From NCBI RefSeq assembly GCF_000429265.1, contig NZ_AUBN01000010.1, positions 185,416 to 249,415 on the forward strand: a stretch of DNA of 64,000 nt, given 5' to 3'. The notes beneath the pieces were generated by a model. It was not told where the DNA came from. It made no database searches and was given only the letters and a program-made list of their open reading frames with translations. Position numbers and translations under genes: made by a program. Below are positions 18,893 through 29,062 of the stretch, piece after piece. How positions within the stretch are numbered: position 1 is the first letter of the stretch; each line of letters begins with the position of its first letter. Source of the DNA: Actinomyces gerencseriae DSM 6844. Lineage in GTDB: Bacteria; Actinomycetota; Actinomycetes; Actinomycetales; Actinomycetaceae.

Positions 18893-19198
18893 TCAGCCCG
18901 CGCAGTCGGTGCACACCGGCAAACCGGTGGCCTCGTCGATATAGGCCAACGAGCCGCGGTGATGGACCAGGAAGCACTCGGAGCAGGTGAACTCGTCCTC
19001 CAGCTGCGGGACGACGTGAACGCTCAGCTCCTCGCGGGACAGATCCGCCCCCGGCAGCTCGAAGCCCTCGGCGACCTCGTTCTCATCCTCCTCGATGGCC
19101 TCCGAGGACTGGTCCTTCTGTCGGGCGGTAAGCTCCTCGATGGAGTCGGACTCGGGCTCGTCGTCGTTCTTGCGCGGGGCGTCGTAGTCGGTCGCCAT
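18893..19198 (-). CDS. DUF4193 small zinc-ribbon-like protein
   Basis: A 101-residue acidic protein matching the DUF4193 family. It has a disordered Glu/Asp-rich N-terminus, then EFTCSECFLVHHRGSLA and a final LPVCTDCAG, giving two CxxC pairs that probably bind zinc. Function is unknown, though the family is near-universal in actinobacteria. A good promoter (TTCACG-17-TATGGT) lies about 130 bp upstream. Confidence 0.9.
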   Translation of the reverse strand: MATDYDAPRKNDDEPESDSIEELTARQKDQSSEAIEEDENEVAEGFELPGADLSREELSVHVVPQLEDEFTCSECFLVHHRGSLAYIDEATGLPVCTDCAG

Positions 19199-19500
19199 GG
19201 CCTGTCACTTTCTCTCGTCTTCTCTCGTCGACGGCACTCGATCGGGCTCTCGGGCGGTTCGTGGCTCCGCCGGGACCGACCATTGGACCGAAGACCAGTG
19301 AGGAGCGGTCCCTCCGAGCAGGGCACGCGCACCATAGCACCGCGTACCGGACACGTGAACCAGGCTCAACGGCATTGCGGTAGGGCTCAGGGCGAACAGA
19401 CTCCCACGACGGTCCATGGCACACCGGGCGACCTCCCGCGGCTCGAGTGGCGGGGATGGCACGCTGAGCCTATACGACGGACACGAGGAGGCCTACCCCC
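19199..19500. promoter_or_regulatory. Divergent DUF4193/sepH intergenic region
   Basis: 302 bp without a gene. On the minus strand TTCACG (19359-19354) and TATGGT (19336-19331), spaced 17 nt, form a plausible promoter for the DUF4193 gene. On the plus strand a TATACG box about 25 nt upstream of the sepH ATG and a strong GAGGAGG ribosome-binding site serve sepH. Confidence 0.5.
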
Positions 19501-20679
19501 ATGATCGAGCTCGAGCTGCTGGGCGCCAACGGTGACACCGTCGTCATGACTGACGACGGGGGTGAACGCTACAGCATCGTCGTCGATGACGCCCTGCGCG
19601 CCGCCGTGCGCCGTGCGCGTCCGGCCGCGCTGTCCCAGGTCGTCGAGCCGCCGGCTCCGGGATCGACCGTTCGGCCCCGGGAGCTGCAGGCCTTCATGCG
19701 GGCGGGCGCCAGCGCCGAGGAGGTCGCCACCACCACCGGCATGGACGTCGACCACGTGCGCCGCTTCGAGGGCCCCGTCCTGGCCGAGAGGGCGTGGGCG
19801 GTCCGTCAGGCCCAGGCCTGCCGCATCGGCTGGGAGAAGGACTCCCCCGTTCTCGGGGAGCTCGTCGTGGACCGCCTGGCCACGCGGGGAGTGGAGCCGA
19901 CGAGCCTGCAGTGGGACGCGCTGCGCGAGGGCCGCGACCCCTGGCAGGTGACGCTCGCCTTCGCCCAGGGGGCGCAGGCCAAGATCGCCCGCTGGGAGCT
20001 GGATATGACCGCCCGCTCCGTCAGCGCGCTGGACGAGGAGGCCAGGTGGCTCACGGAGGCCGCCGCGGCCCCCCGCCGCTCGGCGGTCTTCGATCAGGAC
20101 TCGCCCGTCTCGGGCGCCTCGGCGTCCTCGGCACCGACCGCGGTGAGTCCGGTTCCGCCGCCCGCGGACTCGGCCGCCTCCTCGGCCCTCTCGCCCGCTG
20201 CGGAGGCCGGCGAGCCGGAGCAGGAGGCGCACGCCGACCTCGAGGACACGTCGACCGACGCGCTCCTGGCGGATCTGGCCTCCAGCCGTGGACGCAGGCT
20301 CGAGGTCGAGCCTCCGTTCGAGGATCTGGACGAGGGGGAGCCCGCGGCCCCGCTCACGTCCCCGCGCGGCCAGGCGCAGATCGTATCGATGTCCGATCGC
20401 CGCAGGGCCGCGGTGGGGCCGGCGGCCAGCGCCAGGCGCCGCGCGTCGGCCCCCAGCGCGGCGTCCCCCGCTCCGCCCACCCCGACGTCGCCCCAGGCGG
20501 CGGCATCCGTCCACAGTGCCCCGACCATGCCGACGGCTCAGGTGGAGGAGCGGGCGGAACGGGACGCGCTCTCCGACAGGTCGTCCGGGTCGGCGGCGCA
20601 CGCGCCCAGGTCCCGAAAGCGCTCGCGCCGATCCGTCCCGTCCTGGGACGAGATCGTCTTCGGGGCCAAGCCCGAGTGA
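19501..20679 (+). CDS. sepH: Septation protein SepH
   Basis: A 392-residue protein with the SepH (DUF3071) N-terminal domain: IELELLGANGDTVVMTDDGGERYSIVVDDALRAAV, then a helix-turn-helix (LQAFMRAGASAEEVATTTGMDVDHVRRFEGPVLAERAWAV). A long Ala/Ser/Pro-rich disordered region follows, with a short conserved C-terminus (SWDEIVFGAKPE). In Streptomyces SepH binds FtsZ and stimulates its assembly at the septum. GAGGAGG 9 nt before the ATG fixes the start. It is convergent with the phosphodiesterase gene. Confidence 0.9.
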   Translation: MIELELLGANGDTVVMTDDGGERYSIVVDDALRAAVRRARPAALSQVVEPPAPGSTVRPRELQAFMRAGASAEEVATTTGMDVDHVRRFEGPVLAERAWAVRQAQACRIGWEKDSPVLGELVVDRLATRGVEPTSLQWDALREGRDPWQVTLAFAQGAQAKIARWELDMTARSVSALDEEARWLTEAAAAPRRSAVFDQDSPVSGASASSAPTAVSPVPPPADSAASSALSPAAEAGEPEQEAHADLEDTSTDALLADLASSRGRRLEVEPPFEDLDEGEPAAPLTSPRGQAQIVSMSDRRRAAVGPAASARRRASAPSAASPAPPTPTSPQAAASVHSAPTMPTAQVEERAERDALSDRSSGSAAHAPRSRKRSRRSVPSWDEIVFGAKPE

Positions 20680-20726
20680 CGGGCGCGCGATGGACGGCGT
20701 GAGGCATAGCCCCGAGCGCCGCCGAG

Positions 20727-21995
20727 TCAGGTTCCGGTCACCAGCAGGGGGATCGACGTCTCGGCGTCCGTGAGGGAGCCGTGCACGCCGGGCATGGCCA
20801 TGGCGGACTCGCTGTGAACGCGCGGATCGACCACGACCCACTCCTGGTTCATCGCCACCAGGACATCGCCCAGCACACCGGCCGTCCGTTGCCCGATCGG
20901 TCCCAGGTGCCGCGCCGCCCGGGACCGGGTGCCGATCCACAGGGCCCGCTCGCCCAGCTCGTCGCGCCATCGCTCGGCGACCTCGGCGGCGATGGCCGGA
21001 TCGGACCCGGGCACGTAGAGATGGGTGAAGCGCGGTTCGCCCGCCACCGCGACGACGTCGCGGGCCAGGGCGGGGCGGGCGGCGAGGTCGATGCGCCGGT
21101 CCGGACCGGTGTCGACCATGCCGTGGTCGGCGGTCACGATGATGCGCGTACCCGCCGGAGCCCGGCGCGCGAGCTCGGCCATGGCGGCATCGAGGCGTTC
21201 GAGCTGCTCGAGCCACCGCATGGAGCGCCATCCGTGGCTGTGACCGGTGTGGTCGAGCTCACCGACGTAGAGGTAGACCAGGGGGGTGCCCCGTCGCAGC
21301 GCCTCGGCGGCCAGCCCGGGCCGGGACTCGAGGCGGTCGGCGCCCAGATGAGGGGCCCCGCGCAGGGCGGCCAGGGTCAGTCCCGAGCCGGTGAAGCGGG
21401 CGGGGCCGATCGTCACGGCCAGGGGCGCGCCGCCCTCCCGGGCGGCGCGGGAGCGGTCCGGACCGCGTTCGAGGCGTTCGAGGCGTTCGAAGATGGTGGG
21501 AACGTCCTGCCAGGCCCTGGGGTCGGGGGCGCGACCCTCCCAGGTGATGAGGTTCAGGTTCTGGTCGGGGTGCGGAGTCGTGCCGGCGGGGAGGGACCCC
21601 CCCAGCATCGGGTTGAGTACGGAGTATCCGACCATGCCGGTGGTCCCGGGCAGGGCGCCGGTGCCCAGCGTCGTCAGCGCGGCCGCCGTCGTCGAGGGCG
21701 TGCAGGTGCGCGCGGAGGGGCCGGGACCGGGGCCCGATCGAGTCGCGGAGAGCCAGGACCGCAGGACGGGCGCATGTCCCAGGCGCTCGCGCAGCAGCTC
21801 CAGGCCGAGTCCATCGACGAGCACGAGGACGGTCGGGGCGGTTCCGCCGGTGGAGTCATCGGTCAGCAGGCCCCATGCCACGGCCGCGTCGCGCGCCTGG
21901 GCGTCGGAGAGCGCACCGGGCGAGCCGGGGTCGCCCAGGACGAGCCCCGCGCCCACCGCCGCGGCGCCCAGGACCTGACGCAGGTGCGGCCTCAT
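20727..21995 (-). CDS. Nucleotide pyrophosphatase/alkaline phosphatase-fold phosphodiesterase
   Basis: A 422-residue member of the alkaline-phosphatase superfamily. Metal-binding features are VLVLVDGLGLELL near the N-terminus, the nucleophile Thr region SARTCTPSTTAAALTTLGTG, LYVGELDHTGHSHG and IIVTADHGMVD. It hydrolyses phosphodiesters or pyrophosphates; the substrate is not known. No convincing signal peptide is seen, although the first 20 residues are mildly hydrophobic. Its ATG overlaps the DUF5998 stop by 4 nt, a conserved actinobacterial pair located next to the topoisomerase IV A gene. Confidence 0.85.
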   Translation of the reverse strand: MRPHLRQVLGAAAVGAGLVLGDPGSPGALSDAQARDAAVAWGLLTDDSTGGTAPTVLVLVDGLGLELLRERLGHAPVLRSWLSATRSGPGPGPSARTCTPSTTAAALTTLGTGALPGTTGMVGYSVLNPMLGGSLPAGTTPHPDQNLNLITWEGRAPDPRAWQDVPTIFERLERLERGPDRSRAAREGGAPLAVTIGPARFTGSGLTLAALRGAPHLGADRLESRPGLAAEALRRGTPLVYLYVGELDHTGHSHGWRSMRWLEQLERLDAAMAELARRAPAGTRIIVTADHGMVDTGPDRRIDLAARPALARDVVAVAGEPRFTHLYVPGSDPAIAAEVAERWRDELGERALWIGTRSRAARHLGPIGQRTAGVLGDVLVAMNQEWVVVDPRVHSESAMAMPGVHGSLTDAETSIPLLVTGT

Positions 21996-22588
21996 GCGCG
22001 CGCCGCGACCTGAGCGGTCGCCTCGGACAGCGCTCGGGCGAAACGGTCCGCGCGGATCAGCGCGGCGTCGCCCTCGACCCCGGCGGCGACGCGAATGACG
22101 ATGTCGTCGGGCATGGACAATCCCGTCAGCCCGTGCTCGGCCTCGCAGGACGGATCGCCGCAGGTCGCCGGCTCGAGATCCAGTCGTCGCACGGCCCCCC
22201 AGCAGATCGCGATCGTCATCTCCGTCAGCCGCCCGCCGTCGTCCGCGGGCTCGAGCACGCCCCGGGTCAGCGACACCGAGGAGATGCGGGCGATGGGCAC
22301 CGCCTCGCTGGTGGCCACCGCACCCGGCCGGCCGTCCTCGCGCGGGACATCATCGACGTGCACGATGATGAGCCGGCTGGAGGTCAGGGCGAGCACGGTC
22401 AGGTGGCGGTGAACCGCGTCGTCGAAGGTGGTCTCGGACTGGACGAGGTCGACGACGACCTCCTCCCCCGCCACGGCGACGTCGAGCGCGCCCAGGACGA
22501 GGTCGGGATAGTAGCCGGCGCGGCGCACCTCCTCGGCCAGGGGCGTCGAGGCGGCGTCGTCGGATCGGGCCTGCGTAGTCCACTTCAT
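21992..22588 (-). CDS. DUF5998 family protein
   Basis: A 198-residue soluble protein (VRRAGYYPDLVLGALDVAVAGEEVVVDLVQSETTFD, then HLTVLALTSSRLIIVHVDD) that matches the conserved actinobacterial family upstream of the phosphodiesterase. A Cys-containing segment TCGDPSCEAEHG is typical. Function is unknown. The ATG at 22588 is preceded at 6 nt by CATGAT (22600-22595), pointing to a leaderless mRNA; the longer frame upstream lacks homology and runs into the ParC promoter region. Confidence 0.8.
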   Translation of the reverse strand: MKWTTQARSDDAASTPLAEEVRRAGYYPDLVLGALDVAVAGEEVVVDLVQSETTFDDAVHRHLTVLALTSSRLIIVHVDDVPREDGRPGAVATSEAVPIARISSVSLTRGVLEPADDGGRLTEMTIAICWGAVRRLDLEPATCGDPSCEAEHGLTGLSMPDDIVIRVAAGVEGDAALIRADRFARALSEATAQVAARA

Positions 22589-22754
22589 AGGACGATCATG
22601 CCATCGACCTGCGACACGATCGGCGGGGACTCCCAGAAGACCCCCGCACCGGGACTCCCGCCATGGCGCCGGCCCGGAACCGGCGGTCGATCCCGTCACC
22701 CCCCCCGGGGTGTCGCCTCCCCATTCCGGACCGTTGTCGCGCATGATGCGAGAC

Positions 22755-25244
22755 ATGCCGAAGTCCGCCACGCAGACGCCTCCACCCGATGACAGTCTTA
22801 TCGTCGACCAGGACCTTCCCACGGAGATGCGCACCTCCTTCCTGGAGTACGCCTACTCGGTCATCTACGCCCGCGCCCTGCCGGACGCCCGCGACGGCCT
22901 CAAACCGGTCCAGCGTCGCATCCTGTTCCAGATGGACCGGATGGGGCTGCGCCCCGACCGCCCGCATGTGAAGTGCTCGCGGGTGGTCGGCGACGTCATG
23001 GGCCGGCTCCACCCCCATGGCGACGTCGCCATCTACGAGGCCCTGGTGCGCCTGGCCCAGCCCTTCACCATGCGCCTGCCGCTGGTCGACGGGCACGGCA
23101 ACTTCGGCTCCCTGGACGACGGCCCGGCCGCGGCCCGGTACACCGAGGCGAGGCTGGCCAGCAGCGCCCTGGCGCTGACCGCGGATATCGACGAGGACAC
23201 CGTCGACTTCTCCCCCAACTACGACTACACCCTCACCGAGCCGGAGGTCCTGCCGGCGGCCCTCCCCAGCCTTCTGGTCAACGGCGCCTCGGGCATCGCC
23301 GTGGGCATGGCGACCAACATGCCGCCGCACAACCTCGTCGAGGTCATCGGGGCGGCCCGACACCTCATCGAGCATCCCCGGGCCTCGCTGGAGGACCTCA
23401 TGGCTTTCGTGCCCGGTCCCGACCTGCCGGCCGGCGGCATGATCGTCGGCCTGGATGGCATCCGCGAGGCCTACCGCACCGGGCGCGGCAAGTTCCTCAC
23501 CCGCGCGACCGCCCGCATCGAGAACGTGACCGCCCGCAGGAAGGGCATCGTCGTCACCGAGCTGCCCTATCTGGTCGGTCCGGAGAAGGTCATCACCCGG
23601 ATCAAGGAGACGGTGGCCTCCAAGAAGCTCCAGGGCATCACCGACGTCGCCGACCTCACCGACCGCAAGAACGGCACGCGCCTGGTCATCACGGTCAAGA
23701 ACGGCTACAACCCCGAGGCGGTGCTCGCCCAGCTCTACAGGCACACGCCGCTGGAGGACTCCTTCGGCATCAACAACGTGTGCCTGGTCGACGGCCAGCC
23801 ACGAACGCTGGGGCTGCGCGAGCTGCTCGAGGTCTTCGTGCGCCACCGGCTGACGGTGGTGGAGCGCCGCACCCGCTTCCGCCTGGGCAGGCGCAGGGAG
23901 CGCCAGCACCTGGTCGAGGGCCTGCTCATCGCGATCCTCGACATCGATGAGGTCATCCGCGTCATCCGCTCCAGCGAGGACGCGGCCACGGCCCGCACCC
24001 GCCTCATGCAGGACTTCGACCTCACCGAGCCGCAGGCGGGCTACATCCTGGAGCTGCAGCTGCGGCGCCTGACCAAGTTCTCGGTCATCGAGCTGGAGAA
24101 GGAGCGCGACGCCCTGGCCCGGGAGATCGCCGAGCTCGAGGCCGTCCTGGCCGACGAGGCGCTGCTGCGGGACGCGGTCTCCCGTGAGCTGGCCGCCGTG
24201 GCCGAGGAGTTCGGCACGCCACGGCGAACGGTGCTCCTCGAGGCTCCCGACGGCGCGCAGGCCGGTGGTGCCGCCGCAAGGCGATCCGCGGCGACGGGGC
24301 TCGCGGCCGGCGCCTCCGAGATCCCGCTGACCGTTCCCGACGACCCGTGCCGAGTGATGCTGTCGGCCACGGGCCTGGTGGCGCGCACGGCGGGGGCCGA
24401 GCCGCTCCCGCGCGCGGGCGAGCGCCAGCCCCACGACGCGGTCACGAGCCAGATCGCCGCGACGGCGCGCGGGACCGTGGGGGCAGTCACGGACACGGGT
24501 CGCCTGGTGCGCCTCGACGTCGTGGCGACCCCGGAGGTGCCGCGCCGGAACGGCGCGCTCTCGCTCGCCGGGGGGCAGCCCGCGCGACTGCTGGTGGACA
24601 TCGAGCCGGAGGAGAAGGTCGTCGGGCTGGTGCCGATCGGCTCCCCCGACCACCCGCCGATCGTGCTGGCCACGGCCGGGGGCGTCATCAAACGCGTCAA
24701 GCCCGGCGATGAGCCCGGTCGCGGGGACGCCTGGGACGTGATCGCGCTGGCCGACGGCGACCGCGTCGTCTTCGCCGACACCGCCGAGGACTCAGACATC
24801 CTCGCGCTGGTGTCCTCGGACGCGCAGCTGCTGCGCTTCGAGGCCTCCAAGGTGCGCCCCCAGGGGCGCGGCGCGGGCGGCATGGCGGGCATCTCCCTGC
24901 GCGCGGGGGCGCGCGTCATCGCCGGGTCCGCGGTGCCCGCCGAGCTGCTGGCCGAGGCCGTTGTCGTCACGATCGCCGGCGCCGAGGGGGCGTTGCCGGG
25001 CACCGGGACGGGTTCGGTCAAGGTGACTCCGCTGGACCGCTATCCCGCCAAGGGGCGGGCGACCGGCGGCGTGCGCGCCCAGCGCCTCCTGCGCGGCGAG
25101 AGCGAGCTCGTCCTCGGCTGGGTCGGCGTCGGTCCGGCCCGGGCGGTCGGCCCGGACGGCCGGAGCGTGGGACTGCCCGATGTCGATGAACGCCGTGACG
25201 GCTCCGGCTCGCCGCTGTCGGCGCCGGTGGCCGGAATCGGGTGA
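22755..25244 (+). CDS. parC: DNA topoisomerase IV subunit A (ParC-like)
   Basis: An 829-residue type IIA topoisomerase A subunit. It has [26 protein letters not shown], the QRR and [21 protein letters not shown] motifs of the breakage-reunion domain, and the catalytic Tyr in ARYTEARLA. The C-terminal pinwheel lacks a clear GyrA box (the nearest match is QGRGAGG). With parE nearby, ParC is preferred to GyrA, but paralogy could mislead. It decatenates daughter chromosomes with ParE. Several in-frame ATGs exist; 22755 is chosen because a CATGAT box ends 7 nt upstream. Confidence 0.85.
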   Translation: MPKSATQTPPPDDSLIVDQDLPTEMRTSFLEYAYSVIYARALPDARDGLKPVQRRILFQMDRMGLRPDRPHVKCSRVVGDVMGRLHPHGDVAIYEALVRLAQPFTMRLPLVDGHGNFGSLDDGPAAARYTEARLASSALALTADIDEDTVDFSPNYDYTLTEPEVLPAALPSLLVNGASGIAVGMATNMPPHNLVEVIGAARHLIEHPRASLEDLMAFVPGPDLPAGGMIVGLDGIREAYRTGRGKFLTRATARIENVTARRKGIVVTELPYLVGPEKVITRIKETVASKKLQGITDVADLTDRKNGTRLVITVKNGYNPEAVLAQLYRHTPLEDSFGINNVCLVDGQPRTLGLRELLEVFVRHRLTVVERRTRFRLGRRRERQHLVEGLLIAILDIDEVIRVIRSSEDAATARTRLMQDFDLTEPQAGYILELQLRRLTKFSVIELEKERDALAREIAELEAVLADEALLRDAVSRELAAVAEEFGTPRRTVLLEAPDGAQAGGAAARRSAATGLAAGASEIPLTVPDDPCRVMLSATGLVARTAGAEPLPRAGERQPHDAVTSQIAATARGTVGAVTDTGRLVRLDVVATPEVPRRNGALSLAGGQPARLLVDIEPEEKVVGLVPIGSPDHPPIVLATAGGVIKRVKPGDEPGRGDAWDVIALADGDRVVFADTAEDSDILALVSSDAQLLRFEASKVRPQGRGAGGMAGISLRAGARVIAGSAVPAELLAEAVVVTIAGAEGALPGTGTGSVKVTPLDRYPAKGRATGGVRAQRLLRGESELVLGWVGVGPARAVGPDGRSVGLPDVDERRDGSGSPLSAPVAGIG

Positions 25245-25314
25245 GCACGGTGGGCCCGAGTCAGTGGGCCCGGGGCGGGCACGGGGCGAACGCGAGAAGG
25301 GTTCGCACCGCGCG

Positions 25315-26496
25315 CTACACCGCGCCCATCGGCCCGGGCCGATGGGTCCACAGCCGCATCGCGGTGGCGACCGCCCGTTCGGTGCTCCGCGGCGCGGTGC
25401 GGAGCGCCTCGGCGAGCGGGACGACCTCCCCCGACGAGGTCGACATGATCGCCACGCAGCCGCTGGCCAGAAGCGCCTCCGCACCGGGACGCACCCGGCC
25501 CGCCACCACGACGGTCGGCGCCCCGTGGGCGGCGGCGATCCTGGTCACGCCGGCGGGCACCTTACCGGCCGGCGTCTGAGCGTCCACCGAGCCCTCACCG
25601 GTGATGACGAGATCGGCCCCGTCGACCGCCTCGGCCAGGCCGACCGTGCGTGCGACCAGGTCGATCCCGGGCTCGAGTCGGGCCCCCAGGAAGGACATGA
25701 GCGCGAAGCCCAGCCCCCCGGCCGCCCCGGCGCCCGGCTCGCCGGCGAGCTCGGCATGCCCGCTCAGGTCCGCCCAGTGCGACAGCACCGAGTCGAGGCG
25801 ATCGATGTCCTGCGGCCCCGCGCCCTTCTGCGGGCCGAAGACGGCGCTGGCGCCGCGATCGCCCGACAGGGGGTTGTCGACGTCGCAGGCGACGTCGATC
25901 GTCAGGCCCTCCAGCCTCGGGTCGAGACCGGAGGCATCGACGGATGCGAGCGCAGTCAGCTCTCTCGGCGTCGTCCCGATGACTCGGCCCGTGCGATCCA
26001 GGAAGCGGACGCCGAGCTCGGCCAGCATGCCGGCGCCGCCATCATTGGTGGCCGAACCGCCGATGCCCAGCAGCAGACGGCCGATACCGGCGTCCAGCGC
26101 CGCGCGGATCATCCGGCCGACACCCCGGGTGTCGGAGCCGAGAACGTCGCGCTCGCCCTCGGGAACGAGCTCGAGCCCCGCGGCCGAGGCCATCTCGAGC
26201 ACGGCGGTGCCGTCGCCGATCGCCAGACGGCCCGTGACGGGACGCCCCAGCGCGTCCACGGTCCCCACGGCGCGAACCCGTGCGCCGAGAGTCGCCGCCA
26301 CGGCCTCGGTGAACCCTTCGCCGCCATCGGACATGGGCACGTCGACGACCTCGGCGTCCGGCACGACGGCGAGCACTCCCCGGGCCATGGCGGCCGCCGC
26401 CTCAACGGCCGTCATGGCCTCCTTGAAGGAGTCGGGGGCGATGACGACCTTCATCGCGCGCTCAGCGCCCACGGCTCGGTTCATGACTCGACTCAC
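25315..26496 (-). CDS. glxK: Glycerate kinase (GlxK/GarK family)
   Basis: A 393-residue glycerate 2-kinase, phosphorylating D-glycerate with ATP. Signatures are MKVVIAPDSFKEAMTA, PMSDGGEGFTEAV, GIGGSATNDGGAGML, VACDVDNPLSGDRGASAVFGPQKGA and VITGEGSVDAQTPAGKVP. The family core starts at MKVVIAPDS (26454), but the GTG at 26496 has an excellent GGAAGGA ribosome-binding site 5 nt upstream, so a 14-residue leader is likely. It is convergent with parC, 70 bp apart, and divergent from the amidohydrolase gene. Confidence 0.9.
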   Translation of the reverse strand: MSRVMNRAVGAERAMKVVIAPDSFKEAMTAVEAAAAMARGVLAVVPDAEVVDVPMSDGGEGFTEAVAATLGARVRAVGTVDALGRPVTGRLAIGDGTAVLEMASAAGLELVPEGERDVLGSDTRGVGRMIRAALDAGIGRLLLGIGGSATNDGGAGMLAELGVRFLDRTGRVIGTTPRELTALASVDASGLDPRLEGLTIDVACDVDNPLSGDRGASAVFGPQKGAGPQDIDRLDSVLSHWADLSGHAELAGEPGAGAAGGLGFALMSFLGARLEPGIDLVARTVGLAEAVDGADLVITGEGSVDAQTPAGKVPAGVTRIAAAHGAPTVVVAGRVRPGAEALLASGCVAIMSTSSGEVVPLAEALRTAPRSTERAVATAMRLWTHRPGPMGAV

Positions 26497-26615
26497 GGCA
26501 TTCCTTCCGCTCGGTGCGCCGATGGAGCGCGGAGAATACGGGACGTGATGCACAGGACTCCCTCCCGGCGAGGCACGGCCCGCCCGGAGAACCCGTCATC
26601 GCCCCATAATCTCCC

Positions 26616-28247
26616 ATGACATCGCTCCTCCTGCGTCACGTCCGCCCCGTCCTGTTCCGAAGCCGCCGCCGTCTCGGGCGTCTGCGTGCGGCCACTCGAA
26701 CGGCGCCACCGATCGCCCCCGATCGAACGAGGCCGCCGCTCGAGCCCATCGACATCAGGGTGACCGGAGGCGCGGTCACCGAGATCGGCTCCGACCTGGA
26801 GCCGCGGGGCGAGCGCGTCCTCGATGCCGAGGGCGCCTTCATCATCCCCGGTCTGTGGGACGCCCACGCCCACCTCGACCTGGAGGCGGCCAGGCGCTCG
26901 CGCCTCGACACGACGGCGACCCGCTGCGCGGAGGACGCCCTCGCCCTGGTCGCCGATGCCGTCGCCGCCCTGCCGGCGGACGTCCCCGCCCCCACGGTGC
27001 AGGGTTTCGGGCACCGCCTGTCGAACTGGCCCCGCGTTCCCACCGTGGCCGAGCTCGACGCCGTCACCGGTGCGATCCCCACCGTCCTCATCTCCGGGGA
27101 CGTCCACTCCGGATGGCTCAACTCGGCGGCGCTGAGCGCCCTGGGACTGACCGCCGCGAGCGCGGCCGACCCGGGCGCCCCCATGCAGGAGGCCCCGTGG
27201 TTCGCCGCCCTGGACCGGCTCGACGAGATCCCGGGCAGCCGCGAGCTGCGCGAGGCGGGCTACCGCGACGTGCTCGCCGACATGCTCGCCCGCGGTGCGA
27301 CCGGAGTGGTCGATATGGCCTGGGGCGACGAGCCCGGGGACTGGCCCCGGCGCCTGGCGGCCATGGGGGCCCAGGGAGGTCCGCCCGAGGTCCTCCCCCG
27401 CATCCGGACGGCCGTCTACCGCGACAAGCTGGAGCGCTGGATCGCCGCGGGCCTTCGCACCGGGGACGCGCTGCCGGGCTCGCCCACCGGCGGCGATGGC
27501 GCCGCCGTGCTCACACAGGGGCCGCTCAAGGTCATCGCCGACGGCTCCATGGGCACGGCCAGCGCTCACATGTGCGAGCCCTATCCTCCCGAGCTCGGCG
27601 TGGAGCACTCCCACGGCGTGGCCAACATCGAGCGCGCGGAGCTCACCGAGCTCATGTCCCGCGCCCGCGAGGCCGGCTACGACGCGGCGATCCACGCGAT
27701 CGGGGATGCCGCCGTGGAGGACGTCGCGGCCGCCTTCGCCGCCTCCGGAGCAACCGGTCGTCTCGAGCACGCCCAGCTGCTGCCCCGCGGCTCGCTCACC
27801 CGGGGAGACGGCGCACTGGCGTCCCTGGTGTCCCACGGTGTGGAGCTGTCGGTCCAGCCCGCCCATCTCCTGGACGACTGGGAGGCCGTGGGACGGGTGT
27901 GGCCGGGGCTGGAGGAGCGCGCCTACGCCTTCGCGGACATGGTGGCCGCCGGGGCCCTGCTGCATCTGGGCTCGGACGCTCCGGTGGCGCCGCTGGACCC
28001 GTGGCTGGCCATGTCGGCGGCGGTCGGACGGCGCACGCCCGACGGGGACGTGTGGTCGCCCTCGCAACGACTCAGCGTCGAGGAGGCGCTGGCCGCCTCG
28101 ACCGACGGCGCCGGGCCGGTGGCCGTCGGCTCCCGGGCCGACCTGGCGCTGCTCGCCGCCGATCCGCTCATGATGAGCGCCGAGGACCTGGGGCGGGTCA
28201 TGCCCCTGGCGACCATCGTCGCGGGCGCCCTCGCCCATGCCGGCTGA
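26616..28247 (+). CDS. YtcJ-like amidohydrolase
   Basis: A 543-residue metal-dependent hydrolase of the amidohydrolase_3/YtcJ type. The metal ligands HAHLD follow FIIPGLWDA; later come GDVHSGWLNSAAL, LKVIADGSMGTASAHM, DAAIHAIGDAAVED, ELSVQPAHLLDDW and LGSDAPVAPLDPW (metal-binding Asp). Substrates of this family vary and are not predictable. The first 45 residues are Arg-rich and unlike the family, so a later start is possible, yet CATAAT ends 5 nt before the ATG at 26616, in line with other leaderless genes here. Confidence 0.85.
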   Translation: MTSLLLRHVRPVLFRSRRRLGRLRAATRTAPPIAPDRTRPPLEPIDIRVTGGAVTEIGSDLEPRGERVLDAEGAFIIPGLWDAHAHLDLEAARRSRLDTTATRCAEDALALVADAVAALPADVPAPTVQGFGHRLSNWPRVPTVAELDAVTGAIPTVLISGDVHSGWLNSAALSALGLTAASAADPGAPMQEAPWFAALDRLDEIPGSRELREAGYRDVLADMLARGATGVVDMAWGDEPGDWPRRLAAMGAQGGPPEVLPRIRTAVYRDKLERWIAAGLRTGDALPGSPTGGDGAAVLTQGPLKVIADGSMGTASAHMCEPYPPELGVEHSHGVANIERAELTELMSRAREAGYDAAIHAIGDAAVEDVAAAFAASGATGRLEHAQLLPRGSLTRGDGALASLVSHGVELSVQPAHLLDDWEAVGRVWPGLEERAYAFADMVAAGALLHLGSDAPVAPLDPWLAMSAAVGRRTPDGDVWSPSQRLSVEEALAASTDGAGPVAVGSRADLALLAADPLMMSAEDLGRVMPLATIVAGALAHAG

Positions 28248-28306
28248 GGACGCGACTCCTCCCGGCGGACGGGCCCCGGGACGCGCTCCCGTGATGGGAT
28301 GGATCC

Positions 28307-29062
28307 ATGCCTTCGCCATCGACCCCATCGAGCCCATCGCCGCCCGCTGCACCGCTGATCCTCGATGCCGCCCTCGAGCCCGGGGAGCACCTCGTCGAGG
28401 CGCAGGGGCTGTCGGTCGGGTACAGCGGTGGCGCCGTGTGCTCCCCGGCGACCTTCCGGCTCGATCCGGGCGAGGCGCTCTTCCTGGTCGGGGTCAACGG
28501 GGCGGGCAAGTCCACGCTTCTGCGCACCTGCTGCGGCCTGCTGCGTCCCCTGGACGGGCTCGTGCGGGTCCTGGGACTCGACCCGAGCCCGGCTTCCGCC
28601 GGCCTGCGCTCGGCGGTGGCCCGCGACACCGGGGAGGAGACGTTCTTCCCCGCGCTGAGCGTACGGGAGCATCTCACCATGGTCGCCCTGGGCCACGGCC
28701 TGGTCGATGCGGACGACGTGGTCGACTCGGTTCTCGAGAAGATGGGCATCATGCGGGTGGCGAACGCGGTTCCCGACCGCCTCTCCTCGGGTCAGCGCCG
28801 TCGTGTCGTTCTGGCCTCGGTACTCGTGCGGCCGCGCAGCCTGCTGGTGCTCGATGAGCCGGAGCAGCGCCTCGATCACACGACACGGCTCGCGCTGGCC
28901 GAGAGCATGGTGGCCGAGCGCGCGGCGGGCGGTGCGCTGCTCGTCGTCTCCCACGACCCGCTCCTGGTGCGGGAGGCGGCCACCGCGGTCCTCCTCGTCG
29001 GCGAGGAGACGCGGATGCTCACCGTGCCCGAGGGCGTGCGGGCCGTCGAGGAGGGACGATGA
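28307..29062 (+). CDS. ABC transporter ATP-binding protein
   Basis: A 251-residue ATPase. Walker A is GVNGAGKST, the signature LSSGQRRRVVLASVLV replaces LSGGQ, Walker B is LLVLDEPEQRLD, and the switch His is VVSHD. The first 25 residues are Ser/Pro-rich and atypical. It pairs with the overlapping downstream membrane protein (ATGA) to form an export-type ABC system of unknown substrate; no substrate-binding protein is nearby. TGGGAT ends 6 nt before the ATG, a weak leaderless promoter. Confidence 0.9.
   Translation: MPSPSTPSSPSPPAAPLILDAALEPGEHLVEAQGLSVGYSGGAVCSPATFRLDPGEALFLVGVNGAGKSTLLRTCCGLLRPLDGLVRVLGLDPSPASAGLRSAVARDTGEETFFPALSVREHLTMVALGHGLVDADDVVDSVLEKMGIMRVANAVPDRLSSGQRRRVVLASVLVRPRSLLVLDEPEQRLDHTTRLALAESMVAERAAGGALLVVSHDPLLVREAATAVLLVGEETRMLTVPEGVRAVEEGR

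Noticed and set aside
22710..22754. A longer ParC start at 22710
   Set aside because: The first 15 codons lack homology, and a CATGAT box occupies this stretch, 7 nt before the ATG at 22755.
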